From contig NZ_JACBZU010000001.1 in the NCBI RefSeq assembly GCF_013407935.1, positions 558,001-622,000 of the forward strand: a stretch of DNA of 64,000 nucleotides. The letters are read 5' to 3'. The translations under genes were made by a program, and so were the position numbers. Below are positions 41,617 to 52,754 of this stretch, piece after piece. Origin of the DNA: Allomuricauda sp. ARW1Y1 (GTDB lineage Bacteria; Bacteroidota; Bacteroidia; Flavobacteriales; Flavobacteriaceae). Numbering within the stretch: the first letter of the stretch is position 1; each line of letters begins with the position of its first letter. The notes under the pieces are model-generated. The model searched no databases, had not been told where the DNA came from, and saw only the letters and a list, made by a program, of their open reading frames with translations.

Positions 41617-42627
41617 CTAATTTTTATTCACCCGGTACGTGATGTTCCTGTTGGTGATTACGGTAGCTATCACCGTGAGGGAGACATCGGCTTCATCGCA
41701 AAGTACACTGTTGTCCACAAACTCCATGCTACAAAGTGAGGGTGTAGAGGACCCGGAGCCATCCATGCGTTCGCCGATAACAATATCTGTGGCCAAACTA
41801 CTGTCCAAAGGAGAATTTGGAGGGGCTACGGCATATACTGTGGAACTTCCGTTGGCGGTGTAGGTTACTTCCCCGGTAGCTTCGTTATAAGCTACGGAAT
41901 ACGGATTGTTTCCGCTCAAAAAATTCCCAAAATCTTGGGTAAAGGTTTCGGTAAGGCTGGTTACGGAGTTGACCACGTCAATTTCCAATCCCATCTCATT
42001 GGGCCTAAAGTGATAGATTCTAAAATTACCTGCAGTAACAATATCAGCTTGACTTTCTTGATCTTGATATTCGAAAGAGACTTCAAAACTGGTAAAATTA
42101 AAAATACCTGCAGTATTGGGTACCACGATATCAAAACCGGTGGAACCTCCTGAACCAGTGGGGAAGTGAATTCCACAACCTGTTTGTGCTGCATTGGGGT
42201 TGACAGAGGTGGCGTTGGGGCCAATGGTAGCTGTGGTAATGGTCGGAGTATCAAAATCAAAGCGGGAAACTACTTCGCTGGGTGATCCATCGTCGCAAAC
42301 CCGATAGGTAAAGCTATCTGTTCCAATAAAACCTGCATTTGGGGTGTAGTCAAAACTACCATCGCTGTTCAGGTTCAAAACACCATTGGCCACATTAGCC
42401 ACGGGCGTAGTTTGCACACTCATGGTAGCATTTCCGTTAGCATCTGAGTCATTTTGGAGCAAACCGTTGGATGCTGCGACGTTCAAAGTGCTGTTAAGTC
42501 CTGCCGTGTAGCTATCATCCGCTGCAACTGGTGCCGCTTTTTGGGCATGAAGCATAGCTGGAGTTATAAAGAATATAGCTAAAAGGGCTACTTTAAATGA
42601 AAATTGATTGAGGTTTATACTTTCCAT
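41617..42627 (-). CDS. Secreted Ig-like repeat protein with nested domain
   Basis: 336 aa. The signal peptide (about 1-29) ends in AMLHAQ. An Ig/cadherin-like repeat follows: VAADDSYTAGLNSTLNVAAS, LLQNDSDANGNATMSVQTTP and GFIGTDSFTYRVCDDGSPSE. The matching end of such a repeat, VLCDEADVSLTVIATVI, appears only about 190 residues later. Between them lies a separate beta-rich stretch (FDIVVPNTAGIFNFTSFEVS ... TDIVIGERMDGSGS), possibly a lectin-like sandwich. No T9SS sorting domain is visible. Role in adhesion or at the surface is a guess. Confidence 0.7.
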   Translation of the reverse strand: MESINLNQFSFKVALLAIFFITPAMLHAQKAAPVAADDSYTAGLNSTLNVAASNGLLQNDSDANGNATMSVQTTPVANVANGVLNLNSDGSFDYTPNAGFIGTDSFTYRVCDDGSPSEVVSRFDFDTPTITTATIGPNATSVNPNAAQTGCGIHFPTGSGGSTGFDIVVPNTAGIFNFTSFEVSFEYQDQESQADIVTAGNFRIYHFRPNEMGLEIDVVNSVTSLTETFTQDFGNFLSGNNPYSVAYNEATGEVTYTANGSSTVYAVAPPNSPLDSSLATDIVIGERMDGSGSSTPSLCSMEFVDNSVLCDEADVSLTVIATVITNRNITYRVNKN

Positions 42628-42902
42628 ACCTTTTCGAAACTAGTCCATGGAAAAGGAGATGTGAAATTAATGTTGTGACTGTTAAAAAAACAGAGGTGAC
42701 AGTACACTTTTTAGGTATTAATATCCCGCAAGCCCATTAATTTGTGGAGAAACGCTGTAAGAGAAGACTGTCAAAACCTTGTTGTTGTGGAAGCTAATGT
42801 GTCCCTTTTTAGCCTTATTTGAAGGTTCTGTTGGAGCTTCCATCAAGTTTGGTTCCCATCCACTTCGCGACCCAATTTTCCAAGATAGCTCCGAAGGCCC
42901 GA
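42628..42902. other. Gap between DinB and Ig-like protein genes
   Basis: 275 bases; upstream region of the Ig-like protein gene. I see no conserved gene, RNA or repeat in it. Confidence 0.5.
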
Positions 42903-43409
42903 TTATTGACCTTTTACAACGCTAACCGTCACTAACAACTGACCCACATGACGTTGGCTATGTTCGGAAGCATGGAAAAGCAATCCGATCAGCGTTGTGG
43001 GCAGCTTTTTGCGGCCCACAAAACGTTCGTCGGTCAGGGTGTTTTCTGGAATGGTCTTGAAATAGGCCAAAGCTTCATTCACTTTGTCCTCCAATGCCGA
43101 AATCAATTGTTCGCTGGTAGGTGCTCCTTCACCATTCCCTTCATTTTTCAGGAATTCGAACTGTTCCTCCGTCAAGGACTCTTGTTTGGCATAAGTTAGT
43201 AATCGGTCCAGTACCCCGGTCATGTGCCTAAGGTGGAATCCTACCGAAGCCCTGCCATAGGCTTTTTCCCAAAGTTGCTCTTCCGGGAACTCAGCCAAAT
43301 ATTCCTTTACTTCCCGCACGGACTGTAGCAAGGCATGTGCTGCTGGCTGTAAGAGTGCAGGGACATGGAGCACGGGACCGCTTAACCAATATTCCAAGGT
43401 GGAGGACAT
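42903..43409 (-). CDS. DinB-family protein
   Basis: 168 aa. A helical bundle typical of DinB/YfiT-like metal-dependent proteins, with metal-ligand-type histidines in VGFHLRHMTGVLDRLLTYA and GLLFHASEHSQRHVGQLL. Members transfer thiols or act as detoxifying enzymes; the substrate is unknown. It is followed upstream on the same strand by the oxidoreductase at 43419, nine bases apart, so the three genes up to 45645 may form one transcript. Confidence 0.88.
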   Translation of the reverse strand: MSSTLEYWLSGPVLHVPALLQPAAHALLQSVREVKEYLAEFPEEQLWEKAYGRASVGFHLRHMTGVLDRLLTYAKQESLTEEQFEFLKNEGNGEGAPTSEQLISALEDKVNEALAYFKTIPENTLTDERFVGRKKLPTTLIGLLFHASEHSQRHVGQLLVTVSVVKGQ

Positions 43410-43418
43410 AGCAATTAT

Positions 43419-44843
43419 TTAAAAGTCTCGATAATCTCCAGCCAAAAACTGATTGGCCTTCTCCTCTTTGAATTGCGCCGTTTCCGCATCCCAATGAAGC
43501 GTTTCTCCTGGGAAACGCCCTGCAATGGTTCCCAATAAAATAGTTTCCGTCAAACGGGCGGCATAATCAAAAGGCGCGGTTGTGGTATCCTTGCCCAAGC
43601 AGGCATCCACAAACTGGTGGTAGTGCTTTGGTCCTTCTGTGCCATAATTACGGATGGGTTCGCCCAAATTATGCTCCTCGGATACTTTTGCAATCTCCTT
43701 GGAAATGTCCACATATTTACCGCGCACGATCTTTTTGGGCAATTGCATAAAGTGGGGCAGCAACAATCGACCTTTGGTTCCCACGAACATAGCACCTTGT
43801 TCTGGCAGTTCGTTTTCTCCTGCGACTCCTGCGTCCAAGGAGATACTGTTACCGTCACTTTTTTTGGCAGCAGCGTTGTCCTTTTTCATTTCCATTCCGG
43901 GCAACATCAGGTCTTCGTGCATTTCTGGTGCACCCGGGCCATCGTACCAAATCCATTTTAAGGACTTTCCTGTGTACTTGGTGCCAGGGAATTCATAGGT
44001 GACCGTATTTTTTTCCGGGAAACCAAATCCGTTGGGAGGGCGGCATTCCGTCATAATGGTTCTGGGTACATCAAGCTCCAACGCATTATAAGGCGTATCA
44101 AAAATATGGACTCCCATATCGCCCAAGGTACCACAGCCGTAATCCATCAATTTTCTCCAGTTCCCTGGGTGGTACATATCCTTTTTATAAGGTCGTTTGG
44201 TGGAAGTGCCCAACCAAAGGTTCCAATCCAATTGCTCTGGAACGGGATCTTCGCCTTCGGGCAATGGTCCATCATACCCCCAATTTTTGGGCGACCATGC
44301 ATGTACCGTATGAACTTTACCGATGATTCCGGACTGAATCAAAAGTGTGGCCAATTTATAATCGTAAAAGGAGTGCACCTGAATCCCCATTTGCGTCACC
44401 AAACCTTTCTCGGCGGCCACTCGTTTCATTTCCCTGGATTCGGAAACATAGTGGGTGAGTGGTTTTTGACAGTACACAGGCTTGTCCATGTTCATTGCCA
44501 TCAACGAAGCGGGTGCATGCGTATGATCGGGTGTGGAGACAATAACCGCATCGATTTCATCTCCCATTTCTTCCAGCATGACACGGTAATCAAAAAAGAT
44601 ACGTGCCCCGGGATGCATTTTGTGTGCCGCTGATAGGTTGATGGCATCCACATCACAAAGAGCGATAACTTCAACCGCTTCATGGGAGGATACGGCCTTG
44701 AGGTCCTCCATGCCCATGTTTCCTACGCCAATATGTGCCGTTCTTAGTTTGTCTTTGGGGAATCCTGCCTTAAGAATGGAAGGCGCCAACATAATTCCCA
44801 GTGCTCCCACACTACTCTTTTTGATAAATTCTCTTTTGTTCAT
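43419..44843 (-). CDS. Gfo/Idh/MocA family oxidoreductase, TAT-type signal
   Basis: 474 aa. MNKREFIKKSSVGALGIMLA is a TAT-like leader, although with KR instead of the twin arginine. The NAD(P)-binding Rossmann fold shows LRTAHIGVGNMGMEDLKAV and VSTPDHTHAPASLMAMNMD; the catalytic lysine is in KPVYCQKPLTHYVSE. The C-terminal alpha/beta domain is complete. These periplasmic enzymes oxidise or rearrange sugars, often through a keto intermediate. It lies 13 bases after the DUF1080 gene, a common pairing in Bacteroidota. Confidence 0.92.
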   Translation of the reverse strand: MNKREFIKKSSVGALGIMLAPSILKAGFPKDKLRTAHIGVGNMGMEDLKAVSSHEAVEVIALCDVDAINLSAAHKMHPGARIFFDYRVMLEEMGDEIDAVIVSTPDHTHAPASLMAMNMDKPVYCQKPLTHYVSESREMKRVAAEKGLVTQMGIQVHSFYDYKLATLLIQSGIIGKVHTVHAWSPKNWGYDGPLPEGEDPVPEQLDWNLWLGTSTKRPYKKDMYHPGNWRKLMDYGCGTLGDMGVHIFDTPYNALELDVPRTIMTECRPPNGFGFPEKNTVTYEFPGTKYTGKSLKWIWYDGPGAPEMHEDLMLPGMEMKKDNAAAKKSDGNSISLDAGVAGENELPEQGAMFVGTKGRLLLPHFMQLPKKIVRGKYVDISKEIAKVSEEHNLGEPIRNYGTEGPKHYHQFVDACLGKDTTTAPFDYAARLTETILLGTIAGRFPGETLHWDAETAQFKEEKANQFLAGDYRDF

Positions 44844-44856
44844 GGTCTGGAGGTTG

Positions 44857-45645
44857 TTATAGTTTTCTAATTTTTATGTTTCTGAACCAAATGGGGCTCG
44901 CGTGATCTTGTAGGGCAATGTAGCCCGTTTTGTATTTTCCATAATCGGGAGCGTTGTCCCATTTCCCTGAATTCTTTTTGGCTTTCCAGTCTTCGGACCA
45001 AGGCTCAAACTCCAATAGTTTTTTGCCGTTGAGCCAATGCTCTACTTTTTCTGGAGTGAACACAATTTTTGAGGAATTCCATTCCCCAACGGGGTTCAGT
45101 TGCTTTTGCGATTCGTCTGCCGTATGCATAGCGTAATCCGCTCCAGTTTTTTGCCAATCTTGAAGGAGTTCGGGATGTTCGGCGCCAAACTGTGAGTTGT
45201 ACCCGGTTAGATCGTGGATATCGGCATAATTCTCATCATCGATGATCTGATATTCCGGCGATACCTCCGGCGGTCCATCGTAGCCTTCCTTAACGTGATA
45301 AAAAATACCGCTGTTGGCTCCTTCAGGAATTTTCCATTCCAGATAAAGCTCAAAATTGTCAAACTCTTCTGCGCCGTAGATAATATCCTTGCCACCGGTA
45401 TAATCCTGTTCCAGGCCGAGTTCAGTGTCAAAAGTGAGTACACTGTCCTTAATGGTCCATCCGGGAGGTAGGGAGTCCATGTTGTACCCTCGCCAACCGT
45501 CTAGACTGGTGCCATCGAACAAATACACCCATTCGGGTTGTTCTGCGGTTGTTTCGGGAGGGGTTGATTGTTCTTTTTGTTTGGATTGGTCTTTGCAAGC
45601 GGCCAACGCCAAAAAGATGGCGGCAAGCCTCAAAAATTTAAGCAT
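44857..45645 (-). CDS. DUF1080 (3-keto-disaccharide hydrolase-like) lipoprotein
   Basis: 262 aa. MLKFLRLAAIFLALAACKDQ gives a lipoprotein signal with the lipobox LAAC. The mature part is a concanavalin-like sandwich: YLFDGTSLDGWRGYNMDSLP, NFELYLEWKIPEGANSGIFY and HVKEGYDGPPEVSPEYQIID. KVEHWLNGKKLLEFEPW and SGKWDNAPDYGKYKTGYIAL complete the domain. Members hydrolyse 3-keto-glycosides made by partner oxidoreductases, and the adjacent Gfo/Idh/MocA gene fits that. Confidence 0.92.
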   Translation of the reverse strand: MLKFLRLAAIFLALAACKDQSKQKEQSTPPETTAEQPEWVYLFDGTSLDGWRGYNMDSLPPGWTIKDSVLTFDTELGLEQDYTGGKDIIYGAEEFDNFELYLEWKIPEGANSGIFYHVKEGYDGPPEVSPEYQIIDDENYADIHDLTGYNSQFGAEHPELLQDWQKTGADYAMHTADESQKQLNPVGEWNSSKIVFTPEKVEHWLNGKKLLEFEPWSEDWKAKKNSGKWDNAPDYGKYKTGYIALQDHASPIWFRNIKIRKL

Positions 45646-45750
45646 GGTTTAGGTTTTGATTTTTATATGCTGGGTTAAAGTACAAAATATTGGATAACTT
45701 TTTTGTTGCTTTTTATTACATTTAAGGCTGACTAACTCAACACTTTAAAA

Positions 45751-48700
45751 ATGAAGATTTGCTTTTTCAAGATCGGTATGCTCTTGCTTACCGCAACACT
45801 GTTTATTTCACCGGTCCATTCCCAGCGTAGGAACAAAAAACAAAGTGGGCCACAATACCCCGAAGAACTTTATTCTAGTTTGGAATACCGATTGATCGGG
45901 CCTTTCCGTGGTGGACGTTCCGGAACCGTTGCTGGAGTACCAGGAAAACCTAACCTTTACTATTTCGGAGCCACAGGAGGTGGAGTTTGGCGAACTAAAG
46001 ATGGTGGCGGCACCTGGGAAAATATCTCCGATGGTTATTTCGGAGGAAGTATTGGTGCCGTTGAAGTGGCCCAAAGCGACCCCAATGTCATTTATGTAGG
46101 TGGTGGAGAACAGACCGTTCGTGGTAATGTCTCCTCTGGTTACGGAGTCTGGAAGACGGTAGATGCTGGAAAAACATGGACATCGTTGGGATTGGATGAA
46201 AGCCGACATATTTCTAGAATGAGAATCCACCCAAAGGACCACAACATTGTTTACGCTGCGGTTATGGGCAATCTGTACAAGCCCACTACCGAAAGGGGAG
46301 TGTACAAAAGCACCAACGGAGGCGAAACATGGGAAAAAGTGCTGTATGCCAATGATATGGCGGGAGCCGTTGACCTTACCTTTGATCCGAACAACCCAAG
46401 GATTCTATATGCTTCCACATGGAGGATACAACGCACACCTTATAGCTTGAGCAGTGGTGGAGAAGGTTCCGCCCTTTGGAAGAGTACCGATAGTGGCGCA
46501 ACGTGGACGGAGATTTCAAAAAATGAAGGCTTCGCGACCGATACGTTGGGGATTATAGGAGTGGCCGTAAGCCCAGTCAACAGCAATAGGGTGTGGGCTA
46601 TGGTAGAAAACAAGGAAAAAGGAGGTCTCTACCGTTCCGATGATGCCGGTGCAACATGGACCTTGGTCAATAGCGATAGAAGTCTAAGGCAACGAGCGTG
46701 GTACTATACCCGTGTCTATGCCGATACCAATAATGAAGATGTAGTCTATGTGCTCAATGTGAGCTATCATAAAAGTACGGATGGAGGAAAGACCTTCAAA
46801 TCCAATAATGCACCTCACGGAGATCACCATGATCTTTGGATTGCACCCGAAGATTCCAATCGTATGATTATGGCCGATGATGGCGGCGCCCAGGTAAGTT
46901 TTGATGGCGGGGAAACTTGGAGTACCTATCACAATCAACCTACCGCCCAATTTTATCGAGTAACTACGGATGATGCATTCCCATATCGAATTTATGTGGC
47001 GCAGCAGGATAACTCTACCATCAGGATCAATTACCGAAGTGATGATGGATCTATCGGAGAGGACGATTGGGAAGAAACAGCAGGAGGTGAATCCGCACAT
47101 ATTGCTGTGGACCCTGAGAACAACGATATTGTGTATGGCGGGAGCTACGGGGGCTTTTTGACCCGTGTGAACCATGCGAACAAAACCGTGAGGGCAGTAA
47201 ACGTTTGGCCTGACAATCCAATGGGGCACGGTGCCGAAGGAATGAAGTACCGTTTTCAATGGAACTTCCCCATCATGTTCAGCAAGCACGACCCCAATAA
47301 ACTGTACACCTTTTCCAACCATGTGCATATGACGACCAACGAAGGTCAAAGCTGGGAACTGTTGAGTGGTGATTTAACCCGAAACGACCCTACCAAACTG
47401 GTTTCCAGTGGTGGACCCATCACTCAAGATAATACCAGTGTGGAATACTACTGTACCATTTTTGCCGCCAATGAAAGCCCATTGAAGGAAGGTCTGCTTT
47501 GGGTAGGTAGTGATGATGGACTTATCCATGTGACCAAAGATGGCGGACAAACCTGGGAAAATGTAACACCTCCCAACATGCCCGAGTGGAACATGATCAA
47601 TAGCATTGAGCCTTCTGCATTTGATGAAGGAACCTGCTACGTGGCCGCGACAAGGTATAAGTTGGGCGATTTTGCCCCTTATCTCTACAAGACCACCGAT
47701 TACGGAAAAACATGGACCAAAATCACCGATGGGATTGAAGATGAACACTTCACAAGGGTGGTTCGGGAAGATCCAAAACGAAAAGGGCTGCTGTATGCGG
47801 GTACCGAGACCGGAATGTATATCTCGTTCAACGATGGAGCCCAATGGGAGAAGTTCCAATTGAATTTGCCCATTGTACCCATTACCGATTTGACCATCAA
47901 GGATGACAACCTGATCGTAGCGACACAAGGTAGAAGTATCTGGGTTATTGATGATCTTACGGTATTACATCAATTGGACAATACCAAAAAATCTGCTGAT
48001 GCGATTTTGTACAAACCAAGGGACAGCTACAGAACCAAAGGCAGGGCTTCAAGAAGGCCATCAAAAACAGAAGGAGAGAACTTGGCCAGTGGGGTTATTA
48101 CCCATTTTTACCTGAAAGATGTTTCCGAAAAGGACAGCATTGCGTTGACCTATACCAAAATGAACGGAGACACATTGGCCACCTACAGTACCTACGCCAA
48201 GGAAAAGGATAAAAAACTGGAAGCGAAGAAAGGCGGGAACACCTACGTTTGGGATACGCGAGGCAAGGGCGCCGAACGATTGGACGGAATGATTTTGTGG
48301 TGGGCCAACCTAAGCGGTCCAAAAGCGGTTCCAGGAACTTACAAGGTGCATTTGAACGTAAATGGAGAAACACAAAGTGAAAACTTTACCATTTTGCCAG
48401 ACCCAAGGGCCGAAGTTACCGTTGCCGATATGCAAAAACAATACGATTTTATCACCGAGGTGAACGAGACTGTGGACAAGGCCCATCAATCCATAAAGAA
48501 GATTAGGGCAATCAACGGAAAGTTGGATGAATTCATCAAAAAATATAAGGATGAAGAAGCCACAAAAGCATTGGTGGAGAAAGCCAAAAGCTTAAAGGAA
48601 GAGTTTGGCTCCGTAGAAAAGGCACTCTATCAGACCCAAAACAGAAGTAATCAAGATCCTTTGAACTTCCCCATCAGGTTGACCAATAAATTGGCGCACT

Positions 48701-48885
48701 TGAACAGTTTGGTCTCTCTAGACGATTTCCCACCGACCGAACAGGATATTGCTGTCAAAAATGAAATGACACAAAAGATCAACGAGCAATTGAGGACATT
48801 CGATAATTTGATGGATAAAGAAATTGCTACCTTCAATGAAGAGTTCAACCAACTCAAATTGGATTATTTGAGCATAGAAGAATAA
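45751..48885 (+). CDS. Sortilin/VPS10-like beta-propeller protein, copy 1
   Basis: 1,044 aa. The signal peptide (about 1-24) ends SPVHSQ. Several BNR-type units follow, with repeated SxDxGxTW words ([47 protein letters not shown]), then a second propeller region (about 450-760). A smaller beta domain ([14 protein letters not shown]) precedes a C-terminal helical coiled-coil-like stretch (about 895-1044). This architecture is common in Bacteroidota as exported glycosyl-hydrolase-like propellers of unknown substrate. A close paralogue follows. Confidence 0.85.
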   Translation: MKICFFKIGMLLLTATLFISPVHSQRRNKKQSGPQYPEELYSSLEYRLIGPFRGGRSGTVAGVPGKPNLYYFGATGGGVWRTKDGGGTWENISDGYFGGSIGAVEVAQSDPNVIYVGGGEQTVRGNVSSGYGVWKTVDAGKTWTSLGLDESRHISRMRIHPKDHNIVYAAVMGNLYKPTTERGVYKSTNGGETWEKVLYANDMAGAVDLTFDPNNPRILYASTWRIQRTPYSLSSGGEGSALWKSTDSGATWTEISKNEGFATDTLGIIGVAVSPVNSNRVWAMVENKEKGGLYRSDDAGATWTLVNSDRSLRQRAWYYTRVYADTNNEDVVYVLNVSYHKSTDGGKTFKSNNAPHGDHHDLWIAPEDSNRMIMADDGGAQVSFDGGETWSTYHNQPTAQFYRVTTDDAFPYRIYVAQQDNSTIRINYRSDDGSIGEDDWEETAGGESAHIAVDPENNDIVYGGSYGGFLTRVNHANKTVRAVNVWPDNPMGHGAEGMKYRFQWNFPIMFSKHDPNKLYTFSNHVHMTTNEGQSWELLSGDLTRNDPTKLVSSGGPITQDNTSVEYYCTIFAANESPLKEGLLWVGSDDGLIHVTKDGGQTWENVTPPNMPEWNMINSIEPSAFDEGTCYVAATRYKLGDFAPYLYKTTDYGKTWTKITDGIEDEHFTRVVREDPKRKGLLYAGTETGMYISFNDGAQWEKFQLNLPIVPITDLTIKDDNLIVATQGRSIWVIDDLTVLHQLDNTKKSADAILYKPRDSYRTKGRASRRPSKTEGENLASGVITHFYLKDVSEKDSIALTYTKMNGDTLATYSTYAKEKDKKLEAKKGGNTYVWDTRGKGAERLDGMILWWANLSGPKAVPGTYKVHLNVNGETQSENFTILPDPRAEVTVADMQKQYDFITEVNETVDKAHQSIKKIRAINGKLDEFIKKYKDEEATKALVEKAKSLKEEFGSVEKALYQTQNRSNQDPLNFPIRLTNKLAHLNSLVSLDDFPPTEQDIAVKNEMTQKINEQLRTFDNLMDKEIATFNEEFNQLKLDYLSIEE

Positions 48886-48892
48886 ATAAACG

Positions 48893-48921
48893 AGCCCCTA
48901 TGTTTTTGCATAGGGGCTTTT
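48893..48921 (+). terminator. Terminator between the two propeller genes
   Basis: AGCCCCTATG and CATAGGGGCT (48893-48902, 48909-48918) form a perfect 10-bp stem with a six-base loop, followed by T residues. Confidence 0.88.
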
Positions 48922-48953
48922 ACATTACAGACATTCCAATACCAACCAACACT

Positions 48954-51900
48954 ATGAAAAAAGGACTGCTTTTTTTGTTGAGTGCCATTTTTGGCACTCT
49001 GGCATTCGCACAGACGCCCAACGACTATTTTGAACCCATGATATTCAGGAACATCGGTCCGTTTAGGGGAGGACGTTCCGTGACCGCTAGCGGTGTAATT
49101 GGCGACCCGCTCACTTACTATATGGGAACCACTGGTGGTGGACTTTGGAAAACCACCAATGCAGGCGGACAATGGGAAAACATATCCGATGGATTTTTTG
49201 AAATGGGCTCCGTGGGTGCGGTTTCCGTATCGCCTTCCAATCCCAACATTCTCTATTGTGGTATGGGAGAGCATGCTCCAAGGGGAGTAATGACCTCCTA
49301 CGGCGACGGTGTCTACCGATCCAATGATGCGGGAAAAACATGGATAAAACTGGGACTTGAAAAAACACAGCATATCTCGCGAATCATTATCCACCCCACC
49401 AACCCAGATGTGGTGTACGTAGCCGCCCAAGGTGCTTTATATGCCCCAAACCCGGAAAGAGGGGTGTACCGTTCCATTGATGGTGGGAAAAATTGGGAAA
49501 AAATATTGTATGTGGATGAAGGTACTGGAGCAGTAGAACTGTCCATGGACGCTAACAATCCCTTGGTGCTCTATGCCGCGATGTGGGAGCATCAGCGTAA
49601 ACCCAATAAAGTAATCAGTGGAGGGCCAGGAAGCGGATTGTACAAATCCACCGATGGCGGCGACACTTGGAAAGAAATGACCAAAGGGCTGCCTGAAGAA
49701 AAGGGAAAAATGGCCGTTGCTGTGAGCCCTTCCAATTCTGAAAAAGTATACGCCTTGATCGAAAGTGATTCAGATTTAGATAAAGGAGGTCTCTTCGTCT
49801 CCAACAATGGGGGCGATAGTTGGCAGATGGTCAGTGGGGACAACCGATTGGTACAGCGTGCCTGGTATTATATCGAAGTATTTGTAGACCCCAATGATGA
49901 AGATACGGTATATGTGTTGAGTGCCTCCATGTTCCGTTCGGAAGATGGTGGTAAAACCTGGGAGACCATTTCCGTGCCCCATGGCGATACCCACGACTTG
50001 TGGATCAATCCGAACAACTCGAAAAATATGGTTTTGGCAGATGATGGTGGAGCTACCATTACCTTCGATTATGGTGAAAACTGGACCCTGCAGGATAATA
50101 TGCCCACGGCACAGTTTTATCGTATCAGCACGGACAATTTGTTTCCCTACAACATTTATGGAGGTCAACAGGACAACACCTCGGTAAAGATCGCCAGTCT
50201 TTCCGTAGGTCGATGGAGCATCAATCAAGAAGATTGGCATTATTCCGCTGGGGGAGAGAGTGCCTTTTTGGGCTTCGACCCCGACAATCCACGCTATGTG
50301 ATGGGAGGCAGTTATCTGGGTACCATTGAACTGTTGGATATGGAATCCAAAATATCCAGCAATGTCATGGCAGCCCCAATACAGTATTTAGGACGTGATG
50401 CTCGTGACATGAAATACCTATACAATTGGAATGCCCCCATTATTTGGTCCAAACACGAACCCGGAACTTTTTACCATGCGGCACAGTTGGTCCTTAGAAC
50501 AAGGGATAATGGCGTAACCTGGGAAGAAGTATCACCGGACCTAACACGAGATCAAGATGAATTGCAAGGAAAGGGAGGAGGTCCCTACACCAATGAAGCC
50601 GTAGGTGCTGAAAACTACGGAACCATTTCTTATCTTTTGGAATCACCACACGAAGCTGGGGTATTGATTACTGGGAGTGATGATGGATTGGTACATATCA
50701 CCAAAAACGGTGGCGCATCCTGGGAAGAGATAACCCCAAAGGGGTTAAAGGAGAGTTTGGTTAACGCCATTGAAGTTTCGCCACACGACCCAGCGACCCT
50801 CTACATTGCCACTACCCGATACAAGTTCAATGATTATACCCCTGCACTTTACAAAAGCAACGACTACGGAAAAAGTTGGACCAATATTAGCGAGGGCATT
50901 CCCTACGGAGCTTTTACGCGAGTGGTCCGAGAGGATGAGCAGCGGAAAGGATTGTTGTATGCAGGTACTGAAAAAGGACTGTATGTATCTTGGAATGACG
51001 GTAAAAAATGGGAGCCGCTGCAATTGAATTTACCCAAAACACCGATTACGGATCTAAAGGTGCACAAGGGCGATTTGATTGTGGCTACTTCTGGGAGGAG
51101 CTTCTGGATCTTGGACAATATCACAACCTTGGCCCAATACAAAGGAAATAGCGGTGAATTGAAATTGTATCAGCCGGAAGAAGCCATCCACGGTTATTGG
51201 GGAAGCCCATTGAGCAGAAATTCGTCCAATCTGTCCGGAACCAATCCATTTGAAGGGGTCAACCCTGCCAATGGGATGGTCATCTATTACCATCTTCCGG
51301 AAAAAATGGATTCCACCGAAGTCACTATGGAAATCAAAAATGCACAGGGTAAAGTGGTACGGACCTTTACCTCCAAGAAGGATGAGGATTATATCCCCCA
51401 TAACGGAGGAGGAGCGCCCCCTGCACCTACTTTGGGGACATCCAAAGGATTGAACCGTTTTGTGTGGGATCTTAAAACCCCCATAATGCCAGGTGTACCA
51501 GGTGTATACATTGAAGCGGATTTCACAGGGCACAAAGTGCCGCCTGGATCATATACCATACAATTACGTGCAGGAGGAAATACCGTTACCACCCAAGGGA
51601 TGATTGTGCCTACGCCCAACACCCATGTTTCGGAAGAGCGCTTTGCCGAGTACGATGCTATTATGACGGATTTTGAATCCAAGCTCACCGACATGCACAA
51701 TAAGGTAAACACCTTGAAAAGCGTTCAAGATCAACTAGCAAAATTGCTAAAGGACTTGAAAGACGAGGAACTCAAAAAAGAAGGACAGTCATTGCTCGAC
51801 AAACTCAAGGAGTGGGACGAAGAGATGGTGCAGCGCAAATCGCAAGCCTATGACGATGTGGAGAATTTCCCCAACAAGTTTACGGCCGAGTATCTTTTTG

Positions 51901-52079
51901 TTATGAACCACAGCAATAGTTCGTTGCCACAGATCAATCAGCCATCCGTGGACCGAAAGAAGGAACTGGATGCCCAATGGGTGGGATTAAAACAACGTGC
52001 GGAGACCTTAATGAAAACGGAAATCCCTAATTTTAACGCCAAACTCTGGGATAAGGGCATTGGAGCCATCCGGATGTAA
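48954..52079 (+). CDS. Sortilin/VPS10-like beta-propeller protein, copy 2
   Basis: 1,041 aa from the ATG at 48954, with a signal peptide [20 protein letters not shown]. Same order as copy 1: the opening [20 protein letters not shown] corresponds to [20 protein letters not shown] in copy 1, with repeated TxDxGxTW words and the same long C-terminal helical region (about 880-1041). A proline/glycine-rich loop ([19 protein letters not shown]) is extra. The upstream 18 codons of the open frame include the terminator and are rejected. Tandem duplication with strong divergence. Confidence 0.87.
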   Translation: MKKGLLFLLSAIFGTLAFAQTPNDYFEPMIFRNIGPFRGGRSVTASGVIGDPLTYYMGTTGGGLWKTTNAGGQWENISDGFFEMGSVGAVSVSPSNPNILYCGMGEHAPRGVMTSYGDGVYRSNDAGKTWIKLGLEKTQHISRIIIHPTNPDVVYVAAQGALYAPNPERGVYRSIDGGKNWEKILYVDEGTGAVELSMDANNPLVLYAAMWEHQRKPNKVISGGPGSGLYKSTDGGDTWKEMTKGLPEEKGKMAVAVSPSNSEKVYALIESDSDLDKGGLFVSNNGGDSWQMVSGDNRLVQRAWYYIEVFVDPNDEDTVYVLSASMFRSEDGGKTWETISVPHGDTHDLWINPNNSKNMVLADDGGATITFDYGENWTLQDNMPTAQFYRISTDNLFPYNIYGGQQDNTSVKIASLSVGRWSINQEDWHYSAGGESAFLGFDPDNPRYVMGGSYLGTIELLDMESKISSNVMAAPIQYLGRDARDMKYLYNWNAPIIWSKHEPGTFYHAAQLVLRTRDNGVTWEEVSPDLTRDQDELQGKGGGPYTNEAVGAENYGTISYLLESPHEAGVLITGSDDGLVHITKNGGASWEEITPKGLKESLVNAIEVSPHDPATLYIATTRYKFNDYTPALYKSNDYGKSWTNISEGIPYGAFTRVVREDEQRKGLLYAGTEKGLYVSWNDGKKWEPLQLNLPKTPITDLKVHKGDLIVATSGRSFWILDNITTLAQYKGNSGELKLYQPEEAIHGYWGSPLSRNSSNLSGTNPFEGVNPANGMVIYYHLPEKMDSTEVTMEIKNAQGKVVRTFTSKKDEDYIPHNGGGAPPAPTLGTSKGLNRFVWDLKTPIMPGVPGVYIEADFTGHKVPPGSYTIQLRAGGNTVTTQGMIVPTPNTHVSEERFAEYDAIMTDFESKLTDMHNKVNTLKSVQDQLAKLLKDLKDEELKKEGQSLLDKLKEWDEEMVQRKSQAYDDVENFPNKFTAEYLFVMNHSNSSLPQINQPSVDRKKELDAQWVGLKQRAETLMKTEIPNFNAKLWDKGIGAIRM

Positions 52080-52097
52080 CTCATAAAAACGTAGCAA

Positions 52098-52643
52098 TTG
52101 CTGTACCCATACATCAAATCGTTGCACCTCATATTCGTGGTCACTTGGTTCGCAGGTCTTTTCTATATACCGCGACTCTTTATTTACCATATCGAAGCAT
52201 GGCAGAAACCATCACCCGATAAGGAAATCCTGAGCGACCAGCTCAAATTGATGACAAAACGATTATGGTATATCATTACATGGCCGTCGGCTGTGCTCTG
52301 CACGCTCACGGCCATTATTTTGCTTATTTTGATGCCGGGCTGGTTACAGCAACCCTGGATGCACGTTAAACTCGCATTTGTGCTGCTACTTTTTGTGTAT
52401 CACGGGAAATGCCATCAGATTTTCAAGCAATTACAGCGGGATGAGGTCAAGTATACCTCAAAATTTATGCGTCTGTGGAACGAAGTGGCCACGATTATCC
52501 TTTTTGCGGTTGTCTTTTTAGTGGTGCTCAAAAGTGCTTTCAATTGGATCTACGGACTTGTAGGCATGTTTGCATTGATTATCCTTTTGATGCTGGGCAT
52601 TCGTTGGTACAAAAAAGTGCGAGACAGAAATCCCAATGCTTGA
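52098..52643 (+). CDS. hemJ: Protoporphyrinogen IX oxidase HemJ
   Basis: 181 aa integral membrane protein with four helices. TTG start at 52098 (M-LYPYIKSLHLIFVVTWFAG). The conserved histidine of helix 1 is in KSLHLIFVVTWFAGLFYIPR, and helix 2 carries KRLWYIITWPSAVLCTL. WMHVKLAFVLLLFVYHGKCH contains further conserved His residues that bind heme b in the family. It oxidises protoporphyrinogen IX to protoporphyrin IX, completing the pathway between hemF and hemH. It sits 18 bases after the propeller gene, apart from the other hem genes. Confidence 0.93.
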   Translation: MLYPYIKSLHLIFVVTWFAGLFYIPRLFIYHIEAWQKPSPDKEILSDQLKLMTKRLWYIITWPSAVLCTLTAIILLILMPGWLQQPWMHVKLAFVLLLFVYHGKCHQIFKQLQRDEVKYTSKFMRLWNEVATIILFAVVFLVVLKSAFNWIYGLVGMFALIILLMLGIRWYKKVRDRNPNA

Positions 52644-52754
52644 AAACAAAAAGATTGAGCTTTCTTTCGTCTTGTTTTTGTGATTGAATCCCAATCCCGA
52701 AGCTGTTTGTTTGGCTCGATAATTGCTTAAATTTAACCATCAAATCAAGCGAGT

